64,000 bases of DNA from Afipia sp. (lineage in GTDB: Bacteria > Pseudomonadota > Alphaproteobacteria > Rhizobiales > Xanthobacteraceae): NCBI GenBank assembly GCA_024508675.1, contig JANINQ010000003.1:533382-597381 (forward strand), written 5' to 3'. Positions within the stretch are counted from its first letter, which is position 1; each line of letters opens with the position of its first letter. The notes beneath the pieces were generated by a model, which saw only the letters and a list, made by a program, of their open reading frames with translations, had not been told where the DNA came from and ran no database searches. Position numbers and translations under genes: made by a program. Shown one piece after another: positions 7,830 to 15,604 of this stretch.

Positions 7830-8897
7830 ATGACAATGCGAAAGCAGTTTCACTGGCGCACACTCGTCGCTCCCGTCATCGCCGCGACCATCGGCTTGAC
7901 ATCCATTGCCGACGCCTGCACGCGGCTGGTCTATCTCGGCCAGGGCGACGACGTCATCACCGCGCGCTCGATGGACTGGAAGGTCGACGTGCAAACCAAT
8001 CTCTGGATATTCCCGCGCGGCATGAAGCGCAGCGGCGAAGCCGGACCGAACTCGATCACATGGACATCGAAATACGGCAGCGTGATCGCATCCGGTTACG
8101 AGATTTCCACCACCGACGGAATGAACGAAAGAGGTCTCGCTGCCAACGTGCTGTGGCTGGTGGAATCGCAATATCCCAAATTCGATCAGACCAAACCCGG
8201 CCTCACGATCGCCGCCTGGGCGCAATACGTGCTCGATAACTTTGCAACCGTTGCGGAAGCAGTCGAAGCGCTGCGGAAGGAGCCATTCACGATCGTCACC
8301 GACGCAGTCCCCGGACAGGATCGGCTCGCCACGCTGCATCTGTCGATGTCTGACGCGAGCGGTGACAGCGCCATTATTGAATATATCGGCGGCAAGCAGG
8401 TCATCCATCATGGCCGCCAGTATCAGGTGATGACCAATTCGCCTACCTTCGACCAGCAGCTTGCGCTCAATGCCTACTGGAAGGAAATCGGCGGGACCGT
8501 GTTCTTGCCGGGAACGAACCGCGCCGCCGACCGCTTTGCGCGCGCGTCGTTCTACGTCAATGCGATTCCCAAGAGCGAAGATCCGGTGGTGGCGCTCGCC
8601 AGCGTGTTCAGTGTGATCCGCAATGCGTCGGTGCCGTTCGGCATTAACACGCCCGACCAGCCCAATATTTCATCGACCCGCTGGCGCACGGTCGCGGATC
8701 ACAAGCGCAAGCTTTACTTTTTCGAATCCGCGCTGACCCCGAATACGTTCTGGGTCGATCTCAAGGCGCTCGATTTCTCCGCCGAAACCGGCAAGGTCAG
8801 GAAGCTCGATCTCGGCCCGAACCAGACCCATGTATTCGCCGGAGAAACCAGCAAGGATTTCAAGGTGGCCGAGCCGTTCAAGTTTCTGGGCTTATAA
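7830..8897 (+). CDS. exported choloylglycine hydrolase / penicillin V acylase-like amidase
   Basis: A 355-residue Ntn-hydrolase of the linear-amide C-N hydrolase family. The start is ATG 7830, with GGAG at 7820-7823. A signal peptide (TLVAPVIAATIGLTSIADA) ends directly before Cys30, which then becomes the N-terminal nucleophile after removal; 'ITARSMDWKVD' supplies the conserved Arg and Asp, and 'DGMNERGLAANVLWL' and 'MTNSPTFDQQL' are also family landmarks. Known members hydrolyse bile salts, penicillin V or acyl-homoserine lactones in the periplasm; which of these applies is not decidable here. It has no close co-directional neighbours and converges on the MliC-like gene. Confidence 0.9.
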   Translation: MTMRKQFHWRTLVAPVIAATIGLTSIADACTRLVYLGQGDDVITARSMDWKVDVQTNLWIFPRGMKRSGEAGPNSITWTSKYGSVIASGYEISTTDGMNERGLAANVLWLVESQYPKFDQTKPGLTIAAWAQYVLDNFATVAEAVEALRKEPFTIVTDAVPGQDRLATLHLSMSDASGDSAIIEYIGGKQVIHHGRQYQVMTNSPTFDQQLALNAYWKEIGGTVFLPGTNRAADRFARASFYVNAIPKSEDPVVALASVFSVIRNASVPFGINTPDQPNISSTRWRTVADHKRKLYFFESALTPNTFWVDLKALDFSAETGKVRKLDLGPNQTHVFAGETSKDFKVAEPFKFLGL

Positions 8898-8908
8898 GGC
8901 CCAAGCCG

Positions 8909-9220
8909 TCAGCTCGCCGTGCATGACGTCACGCCGCGTTTGCCGTGGCGGAGGAATGTACCCTTCTTGTTCATCGTGAGCGTGATGCCGCGGCCGGTAT
9001 AGCGGGTCCCTGTCAGGGCAAATCGCTTTCGCAGCGTCACGGCCTTGCCGTCGATCTGCAGGTGCGCCTGCCTGGGATCGTATTTCAGGAAGGCTGCGGT
9101 GAAGCGCGCGCCATCGGCGCAGATGAAGCTCTGGAAGGTCTGCTGCGCCACAACCGGAGACAGGGAGCCGCTCGCCAGCACAAGGAACGCCGCCGCAAGG
9201 AATGTGGTGTGCCGTTTCAT
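8909..9220 (-). CDS. MliC-like exported protein (lysozyme-inhibitor family)
   Basis: A 103-residue protein with a clear signal peptide (MKRHTTFLAAAFLVLASGSLSPVVAQ). The mature part 'FICADGARFTAAF' followed by short beta-strand stretches, 'YTGRGITLTMNKKGTFL' and a terminal Cys matches the C-type lysozyme inhibitor (MliC) fold, with one likely disulfide from the Cys in FICADG to the Cys near the end. There is no lipobox, so it should be soluble periplasmic rather than a lipoprotein. Its stop lies 11 bp from that of the convergent amidase gene. Confidence 0.7.
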   Translation of the reverse strand: MKRHTTFLAAAFLVLASGSLSPVVAQQTFQSFICADGARFTAAFLKYDPRQAHLQIDGKAVTLRKRFALTGTRYTGRGITLTMNKKGTFLRHGKRGVTSCTAS

Positions 9221-9533
9221 TATCCGCCTCTTCCAGTCTCAACGCGTCGAGCGATCATTGCCCTCGCCTTTGCCCCGATCGGCGCCCGGATGGCAAGCCC
9301 CGGCACAGGCGAGCTTTCCAAGCCATATAGCGCCCAAGTCTAGCAGGGCCACCTTTCCTGTGCATATCGCAACAGGAACCGGGAGCCGGCGGGCCTCCGG
9401 GGGTAAACTGGACCGGTGATGGACGGTCGCGATTTCGCGAGCGTCTTCAAATACCTGTGGTCTCGCGGCAAATCCCTTGGGCGGCCCTCCGCCCGCTTCT
9501 GGATGCGCCGCTCCTGCCTGGAGGGAGGTTCAG
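9221..9533. other. intergenic region, promoters only
   Basis: A 313-base spacer between two divergent small genes. It should contain both promoters, but I see no clean -35/-10 pair. TCCTGT and ACAGGA form short arms around 9356-9377. A 40-codon frame at 9419-9541 overlaps the next start and is not supported. Confidence 0.4.
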
Positions 9534-9851
9534 ATGCTTGAGAACGTGCCGCTCCGGGATGCCAGGCCGGCCGTGATCGTGTGCCCGGAATGCAGGCGTC
9601 ATCTCATGGAGGTGATGGACGTGCGCTGGGCGATGACCAAGCTGGAATTCACCTATGCCTGCACCGGCTGCGGCGCCCAGACCATCCGCGCCATCGCCGG
9701 AGACACGCCGGTGTTTGTCTCCCGCGCCTCGACGCATCTGCGCAGCCTCGAAATCTTCAACTTCAGTCCCGATGCCGGAAAGACGCCGCGCCATCACGCG
9801 ACGGAAACCGCGATCAGCACGCAGGTGGTCCGCGAACGGCGGCCCCGTTAA
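9534..9851 (+). CDS. small zinc-ribbon protein (105 aa)
   Basis: The start at ATG 9534 is set by GGAGG at 9524-9528. Two CxxC knuckles ('VCPEC' near residue 15 and 'CTGCG' near residue 41) enclose a short beta-like stretch, the plan of a zinc ribbon. The C-terminal half is polar and probably disordered. The spacing and surrounding residues (VCPxC, M, Val-x5-Leu/Val-x-F-x-Y-x-C-x-x-C) match the 63-residue protein at 24681-24872, so the two are paralogues. Function unknown; a nucleic-acid or protein-binding role is only guessed from the fold. Confidence 0.7.
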   Translation: MLENVPLRDARPAVIVCPECRRHLMEVMDVRWAMTKLEFTYACTGCGAQTIRAIAGDTPVFVSRASTHLRSLEIFNFSPDAGKTPRHHATETAISTQVVRERRPR

Positions 9852-10003
9852 ATCCCGCGTCCTGTCCTGACAGCGACGTCACGCACCCGTTGCGGGTGGA
9901 GCCGGCGCGCTCGCGGGCAACCGCAAAACTTCATACGATTGACACCAAAATGAGTTGGTATGATTTTACTTCAGATCAACAAGAAGCCTATGCCGGGGAA
10001 ACA

Positions 10004-10267
10004 ATGCTCAAATCGATTTCTGGATTGATTGCAGTTACAGCTTTTATTGTGGGGTTCACTGTTTTTGCTGCGCAGCCTGCGGACGCCGCGAGTTGTTCGT
10101 CCTCGCGAAACACCTGCGCCGCGCGCTGCAAGAAAGACAATCCGGCCGACAAGAACTGCGTGTCGGATCACTGCATGCCGAAATACAATCAGTGCAAGGT
10201 CACCGGATGCTGGCAGGAAGGTGGGCGCTACGGCGGCGGCCTGACCTGCAACATGGACCGCAAGTAA
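10004..10267 (+). CDS. small exported Cys-rich protein (87 aa)
   Basis: ATG 10004 begins a protein with a signal peptide (MLKSISGLIAVTAFIVGFTVFA, cleavage near QPADAA) and a mature chain of about 57 residues that has eight cysteines, with motifs CSSSRNTC, CKKDNPADKNC, HCMPKYNQC and TCNMDRK. An earlier in-frame ATG at 9950 would add 18 polar residues before the hydrophobic core and is less likely. Many disulfides imply a periplasmic or secreted location. No known family is recognised; compare the six-Cys protein at 4365-4559. Confidence 0.7.
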   Translation: MLKSISGLIAVTAFIVGFTVFAAQPADAASCSSSRNTCAARCKKDNPADKNCVSDHCMPKYNQCKVTGCWQEGGRYGGGLTCNMDRK

Positions 10268-10282
10268 ACCGGCGCCGGCGCG

Positions 10283-11125
10283 CTAGAAGCACAGGTTGGT
10301 CATCACCTTGCCGGACTTGTCCTTGAGCACATAAGGGCATTCCGCGCGCTTGAGCGCCGCCTTGGCTTCATCGTTGCCGAGCGCCGCTGCCTTCTCATAA
10401 TACGTCTTCGCCGCGCTGGAATCCTGCGGGCCGCCACGGCCTGCCTTCGCAAACGCGCCCATGCGCTCCAGCGCGCCGGGATGATCCTGTGCCGCCGCCT
10501 TCTCGAACAAACTGCGCGCGCCGGCATCGTCTTTTGGGCCGCCGACGCCATCCTGCAGCATCAGGCCCAATTGAAACTGCGCTTCCGCATTGGTCTCGGC
10601 GGCCTTCGCCAGCAACGCGCGTGAGCGGGCTGCGTCCGCAGGCGCGGCCCCCTTCCCTGACAGCGCCGCAAGATTGCTGACGCCGCGCGGATTGCCGCCC
10701 TGCGCGGCGCGCTCGAACAGCTTCGCCGCTGCGGCTTCATCCTTCGCAACGCCTGCGCCGGTGGCATAGGCAACGCCGAGTTCGACCATAGCCGACGTAC
10801 TGCCCTTGTCGGCGGCCTTGCGCCACGCTCCTATCGCCTCGCCGCCCTGATTGTTCGCGGCATAGGCGCGGCCAAGCTGATACATCGCACGCCGTGATCC
10901 CGAAGCCTGCTTGCAGAACCTGATCGCAGTCGCGACATCGGCGGCCGCAACGCTGGCAACACCCTTCACATCCGCAGGCTTGTCCGGATCGGCCGGATCG
11001 GCAGCAAGCCGGTCGCACAGCACAAGATCGGCGGACTGCGCATGCAGCGGTGTGCGATCCGCAGTAGCGATAAGCGCGAGTCCCATGATGCTGAAAAAAT
11101 AGACAGTTGTGGCAGGCCAGTTCAT
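10283..11125 (-). CDS. Sel1-like repeat (SLR) exported protein
   Basis: A 280-residue protein starting at ATG 11125 (MNWPATTVYFFSIMGLALIATA), which gives a signal peptide. The mature part contains tandem 36-residue alpha-helical repeats of the Sel1/TPR type, recognisable from 'AMYQLGRAYAANNQGGEAIGAWRKAADKG', 'AMVELGVAYATGAGVAKDEAAAAKLFERAAQGG' like units, about five in all. Such repeats are protein-protein interaction scaffolds in the periplasm. A short C-terminal region with two cysteines (ECPYVLKD ... TNLCF) may form a disulfide. Partners are unknown; neighbouring genes offer no hint. Confidence 0.85.
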   Translation of the reverse strand: MNWPATTVYFFSIMGLALIATADRTPLHAQSADLVLCDRLAADPADPDKPADVKGVASVAAADVATAIRFCKQASGSRRAMYQLGRAYAANNQGGEAIGAWRKAADKGSTSAMVELGVAYATGAGVAKDEAAAAKLFERAAQGGNPRGVSNLAALSGKGAAPADAARSRALLAKAAETNAEAQFQLGLMLQDGVGGPKDDAGARSLFEKAAAQDHPGALERMGAFAKAGRGGPQDSSAAKTYYEKAAALGNDEAKAALKRAECPYVLKDKSGKVMTNLCF

Positions 11126-11245
11126 CGCCGCACTATAGCCTCTCCGCGCCGTGGGTTCACGGAAGAAAAACAGCAAGACAAAATCCGGAACCTGATCGCG
11201 ACCTGATGAAAACGATGCGCACCACGCCGCAGTCCGCGAACCCGC

Positions 11246-12325
11246 CTATCCGCTGCTGCTCGATCCTTTGAGCCAATCCAGAATCGGAGCGTTGATCTCG
11301 CGCGGATAAGTGTGGCTGAGATCGTCGATCTCGCGATAGGTCACGTTCGCGCCTGCTGCGGAGAGTGCGCGCTGCGCCTGCCGCGCCACCTCGACCGGAA
11401 ACATCCAGTCCAGCGCGCCATGGGTCAGGAAGATCGGCAATCCCTTGATGCGCTCGGGGTCGGCTGTCGAAACCAGCATCGGGTGGAAGGTGGCGGACAC
11501 CGGCGCCAGATGCGTGAACGGCGAACTCCTGTCGAGCGCGCTGACATAGCAGAACGTGCCGCCGTCGCTCATGCCGGTGAGCAGCAGCCTTTCCGGATCG
11601 ACATTCCATCGCCCGCGCACACCTTCGACAATACGCGCGAGGTTGGGCGTATCGTTGTCGTCTCCCATCAGCGCCCATGTCGAGCCGAGCGAATTTCCCG
11701 CCGAGGTCGGCGCAATCAGGATCGCACCGAAGGAACGCGCATCGCGCAGCCAACTCCACAGAAAACCGCGGCCATGGCCGCTGCCGCCATGGAGCGCCAC
11801 CACAAGCGGCCATGCGCGATCCGGCGTATAGTTTTCCGGCACGTAGAGCGAGAAGCCGCCGCGCGTGCGCGGCGCGTTCTCGACATGAAACACGCCGGTT
11901 TCGTTCTCGCGGGGCAACTGCATGGCGCGCTTCAGCGCATCTGCATCGGACCGCAGCGACGGATCGAGGAAGAACGCGTTCACCACCGGCACCAGGGATG
12001 CGAGCGGATAAAGCGCTTCCTGCGCGCGTGGCAGATGGCGCAGGGCCTTGAACACCGAGCGGACATCGCCCTGCGCGGCGGCCTCGCGCAGTTCGGCAAA
12101 TCCGGCCAGCGCCTCATCACTGGCGCGCGCCAGCAGGGCGCCGACGCTGTCAGGCCCGCTGTTGTCGTCGAACTGCGGGCGGATCGCCTGCAACGCGGCT
12201 TCCGGCGTGCCGATGGAAGCCATCACCTCGCCGAATGCGGACGGATCGAAATGCCGCGCAACGAGACCGAGAGTCTCGATGCAGGTCAATAGAGGCAGAA
12301 TGGTTTGGGCAGGATCGGATGTCAT
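11246..12325 (-). CDS. alpha/beta-hydrolase, PHB-depolymerase/esterase-like
   Basis: A 359-residue protein. The N-terminal 130 residues are helical and lack a signal peptide. From about residue 155 an alpha/beta-hydrolase follows: 'PLVVALHGGSGHGRGF' (oxyanion HGG), nucleophile elbow 'GMSDGG' (G-x-S-x-G), acid in 'THGALDWMFP', and catalytic His in 'DDLSHTYP'. The layout matches carboxylesterases of the poly(3-hydroxybutyrate)-depolymerase/LpqC type. The cytoplasmic location and added N-terminal domain make it distinct from secreted depolymerases, so an intracellular ester or phospholipid substrate is possible. It is flanked by a palindromic repeat on the upstream side. Confidence 0.82.
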   Translation of the reverse strand: MTSDPAQTILPLLTCIETLGLVARHFDPSAFGEVMASIGTPEAALQAIRPQFDDNSGPDSVGALLARASDEALAGFAELREAAAQGDVRSVFKALRHLPRAQEALYPLASLVPVVNAFFLDPSLRSDADALKRAMQLPRENETGVFHVENAPRTRGGFSLYVPENYTPDRAWPLVVALHGGSGHGRGFLWSWLRDARSFGAILIAPTSAGNSLGSTWALMGDDNDTPNLARIVEGVRGRWNVDPERLLLTGMSDGGTFCYVSALDRSSPFTHLAPVSATFHPMLVSTADPERIKGLPIFLTHGALDWMFPVEVARQAQRALSAAGANVTYREIDDLSHTYPREINAPILDWLKGSSSSG

Positions 12326-12424
12326 CCGCGCAGGTTAATGGCCGCAAGCCGGCTGGCAAGGCTCGGGCCTTGACTGGCTGTTATGATTTTGGCCGAAAAC
12401 CGCGATGGCCGATTTACTGGTGCT

Positions 12425-12569
12425 GAGAGATTGTTTGAAAAGTCCTCATCCTGAGAAGGCGCGTAGCGCCGTCTCGAAGGATCGAGGACTTTTCCTTGAA
12501 AACCGCGCCCTTCGAGACGCCGTTTCTAGTGAAACGGCTCCTCAGGACGAGGTTTTCAAACAGTCTCTC
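12425..12569 (+). repeat. palindromic repeat, family C, copy 1
   Basis: A 145-bp inverted repeat. The outer arms start GAGAGATTGTTTGAAAA and end TTTTCAAACAGTCTCTC, and contain the family word TCCTCATCCTGAG / CTCAGGACGAGG. Inner arms (GCGCGTAGCGCC, TCTCGAAGGAT, TTCGAGACG) fold again. Its right end overlaps the stop codon of clpS. The family core recurs at 61616-61739. Confidence 0.85.
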
Positions 12570-12873
12570 ACTCCTCCGGCTCCGTTGTGAAGAACAGCGG
12601 ATAGCCCTTGGCCTTGCCGAGGTCGGTCGCTTCCTTGGCCCGCGTTTCGGCAACGTCGCGGGTATAGACCGCGATGACGCACGCGCCCTTCTGATGCGCG
12701 GTCAGCATCACGCGGCTGGCCGTCTCCTCGCCCATGCGGAACACGGCCTTGAGCACCGTGACCACGAATTCGCGCGGCGTGTAGTCGTCGTTCAGCAGGA
12801 TCACCTTGTAGAGCGGCGGCCGCTGCAATTTGATCTTCGTGGTGGTCTTCGGTTTGACGGTCGTGGGGCTCAT
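12568..12873 (-). CDS. clpS: ClpS adaptor (ClpS2-type)
   Basis: A 101-residue N-end-rule adaptor that delivers substrates with N-terminal degrons to ClpAP. The conserved core 'LYKVILLNDDYTPREFVV' carries the N-degron pocket residues, followed by 'VMLTAHQKGACVIAVYTRDVAETR' and the conserved C-terminal 'KGYPLFFTTEPEE'. The pattern is that of the second alphaproteobacterial paralogue, ClpS2 (TPREFV and RMGEE instead of the ClpS1 pattern), and no clpA gene is adjacent, which also fits ClpS2. A palindromic repeat overlaps its stop codon and may affect the 3' end of the mRNA. Confidence 0.95.
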   Translation of the reverse strand: MSPTTVKPKTTTKIKLQRPPLYKVILLNDDYTPREFVVTVLKAVFRMGEETASRVMLTAHQKGACVIAVYTRDVAETRAKEATDLGKAKGYPLFFTTEPEE

Positions 12874-12962
12874 CCAATGACCTCTGGCTTCCGATGCGAC
12901 TTAGGGTTGGCAGCACCGCCCTGCGTCCCATATGTCCAAGGGGCGCAAACCATGATGGCCGC

Positions 12963-13169
12963 GTGCCGCAGGTCGCATCCAGCGTGATTTCGCGGATCGA
13001 TTATAACGCGGCCGCGCGCGAGCTTCACGTCACTTTCACGAGCGGACGGACCTACATCTATTCCGGTGTTCCCGGCGAGATTTATTTCCAGTTCTGCCGG
13101 GCAGCCTCGAAAGGCGAATTCTTCAACACCCTGATCCGCGACCGCTACGCCTTCACCGAGCGGCGCTGA
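12963..13169 (+). CDS. KTSC-domain protein (68 aa)
   Basis: The recognisable domain begins at 'SSVISRIDYNAAARELHVTFTSGRTYIYSGVPGEIYFQFCRAASKGEFFNTLIRDRY', the KTSC domain (named after its Lys-Thr-Ser-Cys related motif) found in small phage and bacterial proteins and fused to some tRNA synthetases. Start choice is uncertain: GTG 12963 gives the shortest complete domain, and longer versions run into the promoter of clpS. No strong ribosome site is visible. It is divergent from clpS. Function unknown; RNA binding has been guessed for the family. Confidence 0.7.
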   Translation: MPQVASSVISRIDYNAAARELHVTFTSGRTYIYSGVPGEIYFQFCRAASKGEFFNTLIRDRYAFTERR

Positions 13170-13201
13170 CCGCTGCCGGACCGGCAACCCCCACCGATTA
13201 C

Positions 13202-13218
13202 AGTATCAAATTGATACT
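13202..13218. promoter_or_regulatory. 17-bp palindrome, candidate operator
   Basis: AGTATCAAATTGATACT is a perfect palindrome with eight-base arms. It carries GTATC-N5-GATAC, the same core as the HxlR-type palindrome at 24010-24028. It lies about 170 bp upstream of the binding-protein gene at 13387. The regulator is not adjacent, so its identity is inference. Confidence 0.5.
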
Positions 13219-13321
13219 TTTTGATCGCACGGTCGGTGAATGGCAGCACTTATGTCGCATGACTTATCTTTAAATATGGATTCTTTCCGCTTGCGTCACG
13301 ATTTTCCCGAAGCTAGTTTAA

Positions 13322-13338
13322 AGTTCTAAAATTGAACT
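13322..13338. promoter_or_regulatory. second 17-bp imperfect palindrome
   Basis: AGTTCTAAAATTGAACT has perfect outer arms AGTTC/GAACT and lies about 50 bp upstream of the start at 13387, where a repressor or the promoter itself would be expected. It shares length and end bases with the palindrome at 13202-13218. Confidence 0.35.
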
Positions 13339-13386
13339 AATAAATCGATCCGGATTGGCGGACGGCTTACGGGAGGGATAATCACC

Positions 13387-14580
13387 ATGTCGAAAACATT
13401 CATCGCCGCTTTGGCGGCATCGTTGACGCTTGCCACCGCGGCCATCGCAGCCGATGCGCCCGGTGTCACCGCGACCGAAATCAAGGTGGGAGCCACCTTC
13501 CCGTTCAGCGGCCCCGCCTCCTCGCTCGGCAACACCGGCAAGGGTCTGATCGGCTACGTCAACCAGCTCAACGACCGCGGCGGCATCAATGGCCGCAAGA
13601 TCAATCTCATCACTTATGATGACGCCTACAGCCCGCCGAAAGCAGTCGAGCACACCCGCAAGCTGATCGAGAGCGACGAGGTCGCCTTCATGTTCGGACA
13701 GCTCGGCACGCCGTCAAACTCCGCGACCATCAAATACGTCACCGGCAAGAAGGTGCCCGACACCTTCATCACCACCGGCGCCACCAAGTTCACGGATTCC
13801 AAGGAATATCCGCTGACCACTACATCGCTTCCGAGCTACGACACCGAAGGCAAGGTCTACGCGAAATACTTCAAGGCGCAGCTTCCGAATGCGAAGGTCG
13901 GCATCCTTTATCAGAACGACGATCTCGGAAAGGACTTCGTCAACGCGTTCAAGCCGATCTACAAGGACGAGTTCGCAAGCAAGGTCGTGGCCCTCGCCTA
14001 TGAAATCGCGGACCCGACGGTGGACTCGCAGGTCGTCAATCTAAAGGCTGCCGCGCCTGAGGCGCTGCTGATTGCAGGCACGCCGAAATTCGCGGCGCAG
14101 GCACTGCGCAAGATGAACGAAATGGGCTGGAAGCCGCTGACGCTGATCAACTTCGTGGCCGCTTCAATCGGCAACACCTTCGTTCCCGTTGGCCTCGACA
14201 AGGTCACCGGCATCATGACGGCAGGCTTCCAGAAAGACGCGACCGATCCGAAATGGAAGGACGATCAGGGCGTAAAGGATTTCATCGCCTTCGCGCAGAA
14301 GTATCTCCCCGGTGCCGACCTGTCGGATCAGAACTATCTGTATGGCTATCAGCAGGGCATGATCCTGGAACAGCTCATCAAGCAAGCCGGCAAAGACCTG
14401 TCGCGCGAGAACATCCTGAAGCAGAGCAAGAGCTTCAAGGATTTCGTGCTCCCCACCGTGCTGCCCGGCATCAAGGTGAACACCAGTGAGACGGTCAATC
14501 AGGCCTATACGCAGATGCAGATGCAGCGCTGGAACGGCAAGAGCTGGGATCAGCTCGGCGACGTCGTGAAGGCGGACTGA
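13387..14580 (+). CDS. ABC transporter substrate-binding protein, branched-chain amino acid type
   Basis: A 397-residue periplasmic binding protein of the Leu/Ile/Val (LivJ-like, type I fold) family. The signal peptide is MSKTFIAALAASLTLATAAIA with cleavage near AADA. Landmarks: 'ATEIKVGATFPFSGPASSLG' at the mature start, 'NDRGGINGRKINLITYDDAYSPPKAVEHTRKLIE', then 'VAFMFGQLGTPSN'. GGGAGGGA lies upstream of the ATG. In this bacterial group such proteins bind aromatic acids, urea, amides or amino acids; the ligand is not predictable. It is an orphan: no permease or ATPase gene follows, and a strong terminator lies directly downstream. Confidence 0.92.
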   Translation: MSKTFIAALAASLTLATAAIAADAPGVTATEIKVGATFPFSGPASSLGNTGKGLIGYVNQLNDRGGINGRKINLITYDDAYSPPKAVEHTRKLIESDEVAFMFGQLGTPSNSATIKYVTGKKVPDTFITTGATKFTDSKEYPLTTTSLPSYDTEGKVYAKYFKAQLPNAKVGILYQNDDLGKDFVNAFKPIYKDEFASKVVALAYEIADPTVDSQVVNLKAAAPEALLIAGTPKFAAQALRKMNEMGWKPLTLINFVAASIGNTFVPVGLDKVTGIMTAGFQKDATDPKWKDDQGVKDFIAFAQKYLPGADLSDQNYLYGYQQGMILEQLIKQAGKDLSRENILKQSKSFKDFVLPTVLPGIKVNTSETVNQAYTQMQMQRWNGKSWDQLGDVVKAD

Positions 14581-14610
14581 TACAACCACCAGTTTCCGAC
14601 CATTCGACAA

Positions 14611-14644
14611 GGGCGCGGCTTCATCGCCGCGCCCTTTTCTTTTG
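14611..14644 (+). terminator. intrinsic terminator of the binding-protein gene
   Basis: A perfect 8-bp GC stem (GGGCGCGG at 14611-14618, CCGCGCCC at 14627-14634, loop CTTCATCG) is followed by TTTTCTTTTG. It lies 30 bp after the stop codon and confirms that the gene is transcribed alone. Confidence 0.9.
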
Positions 14645-14775
14645 TCCGGTGCTGCCTCTGGCGCGGGCGCTGATGGAACATATCTCCGACCGCGGCATTG
14701 TCCCGGCGATCCCGCTTCGCACACCGAAGGCAGGCAGATCGCCATACGAACGATCCAACCGTGAATACGTTTTGC

Positions 14776-15330
14776 ATGACGGCGACTTACAATTCAGATC
14801 CATCGACATCATCATTCCGGACCGCGCCCGCCTCCTTTGTATTTCCTGACGACGGTCTCGTTCCCAACAGCCCGCTGCCCTTCCTGCTTTACAAGGGTGT
14901 GATCGACCCCGGTGACGATCCCGCAAAGGCCATCGAAGGCCTGTTCGGCGCAAACGGCTGGGGCCAGATGTGGCGCAATGGAGTCTATGACTACCTGCAC
15001 TATCACGCGACGGTTCATGAAGCGCTCGGCGTTGCGCGCGGCCATGCTCTCGTCCGCTTCGGCGGCAGCCATGGTGAGGACTTCGAACTGAGGAAAGGCG
15101 ACGTGGCGATCCTGCCCGCAGGCACCGGACATCAGTGCCTGTCAGCCAGCGACGATCTTGTGGTGGTCGGTGCCTATCCGCCGGTCGCTCCGATGCAGGT
15201 GACGCGGCCAACGCCGGAGAACTATCGTCTCGCCGTGCGGGTCATCCCGCAGGTCGCTTTGCCGGAAAGCGATCCGGTCTACGGACCGGAAGGTCCGCTG
15301 GTTCAACTCTGGAAAAAAAGCCGCCGCTAG
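14776..15330 (+). CDS. cupin-domain protein
   Basis: A 184-residue single-domain cupin. Motif 1 appears as 'YLHYHATVHEALGVARG' and motif 2 as 'KGDVAILPAGTGHQCL', giving a probable metal site of His residues. The C-terminal part contains a Pro-rich 'APMQVTRPTPENYRL' and ends 'WKKSRR'. The start at ATG 14776 (MTATYNSD) is the first good one before the conserved region; there is no clear ribosome site. It resembles YjlB-type cupins of unknown enzymatic role. No metabolic neighbour suggests a substrate. Confidence 0.82.
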   Translation: MTATYNSDPSTSSFRTAPASFVFPDDGLVPNSPLPFLLYKGVIDPGDDPAKAIEGLFGANGWGQMWRNGVYDYLHYHATVHEALGVARGHALVRFGGSHGEDFELRKGDVAILPAGTGHQCLSASDDLVVVGAYPPVAPMQVTRPTPENYRLAVRVIPQVALPESDPVYGPEGPLVQLWKKSRR

Positions 15331-15352
15331 ACGTGGCCGCGGAAACCCGATC

Positions 15353-15604
15353 CTACGGAATTGCGACGACGCGCGAGGCCTGCTCCGGTCCCATTGGCAC
15401 GCACACCTTCTTGCGGCGGAGCGCACCCATGGCGCCGGTGACCTTCAGCACCTTTCCGACTCCGCAGGTGCCGTTGTCGACGTAGACGACGGACCACGGG
15501 GAGAGAAAATACGGCTCTTTTTTCAGAAAATTGGGAGACATCTCCTGCGCCAGACAAGGCGTGGAAAGGACACCCAGGAACGCGAGGGCGACGACGGTAC
15601 GCAT
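15353..15604 (-). CDS. small exported protein with VYVD-G-C motif (DUF6719-like)
   Basis: The start at ATG 15604 gives 83 residues: signal peptide MRTVVALAFLGVLSTPCLAQ, then a mature part containing 'VVYVDNGTCGVGKVLKVTG' and a terminal 'RKKVCVPMGPEQ'. ATG 15613 three codons upstream is an alternative. The stretch V-Y-V-D-[DN]-G-[ST]-C-x2-G-[QK]-[IV]-[KL]-[EK]-V-[ST]-G is also found in the protein at 25446-25694, with a second cysteine about 25 residues on in each (KVC/KKC). One disulfide is likely. I recall this family as DUF6719, from memory; function unknown. Confidence 0.65.
   Translation of the reverse strand: MRTVVALAFLGVLSTPCLAQEMSPNFLKKEPYFLSPWSVVYVDNGTCGVGKVLKVTGAMGALRRKKVCVPMGPEQASRVVAIP

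Noticed and set aside
9419-9541. 40-codon frame before the zinc-ribbon gene
   Set aside because: It overlaps the next start codon, has no ribosome site and no recognisable features.
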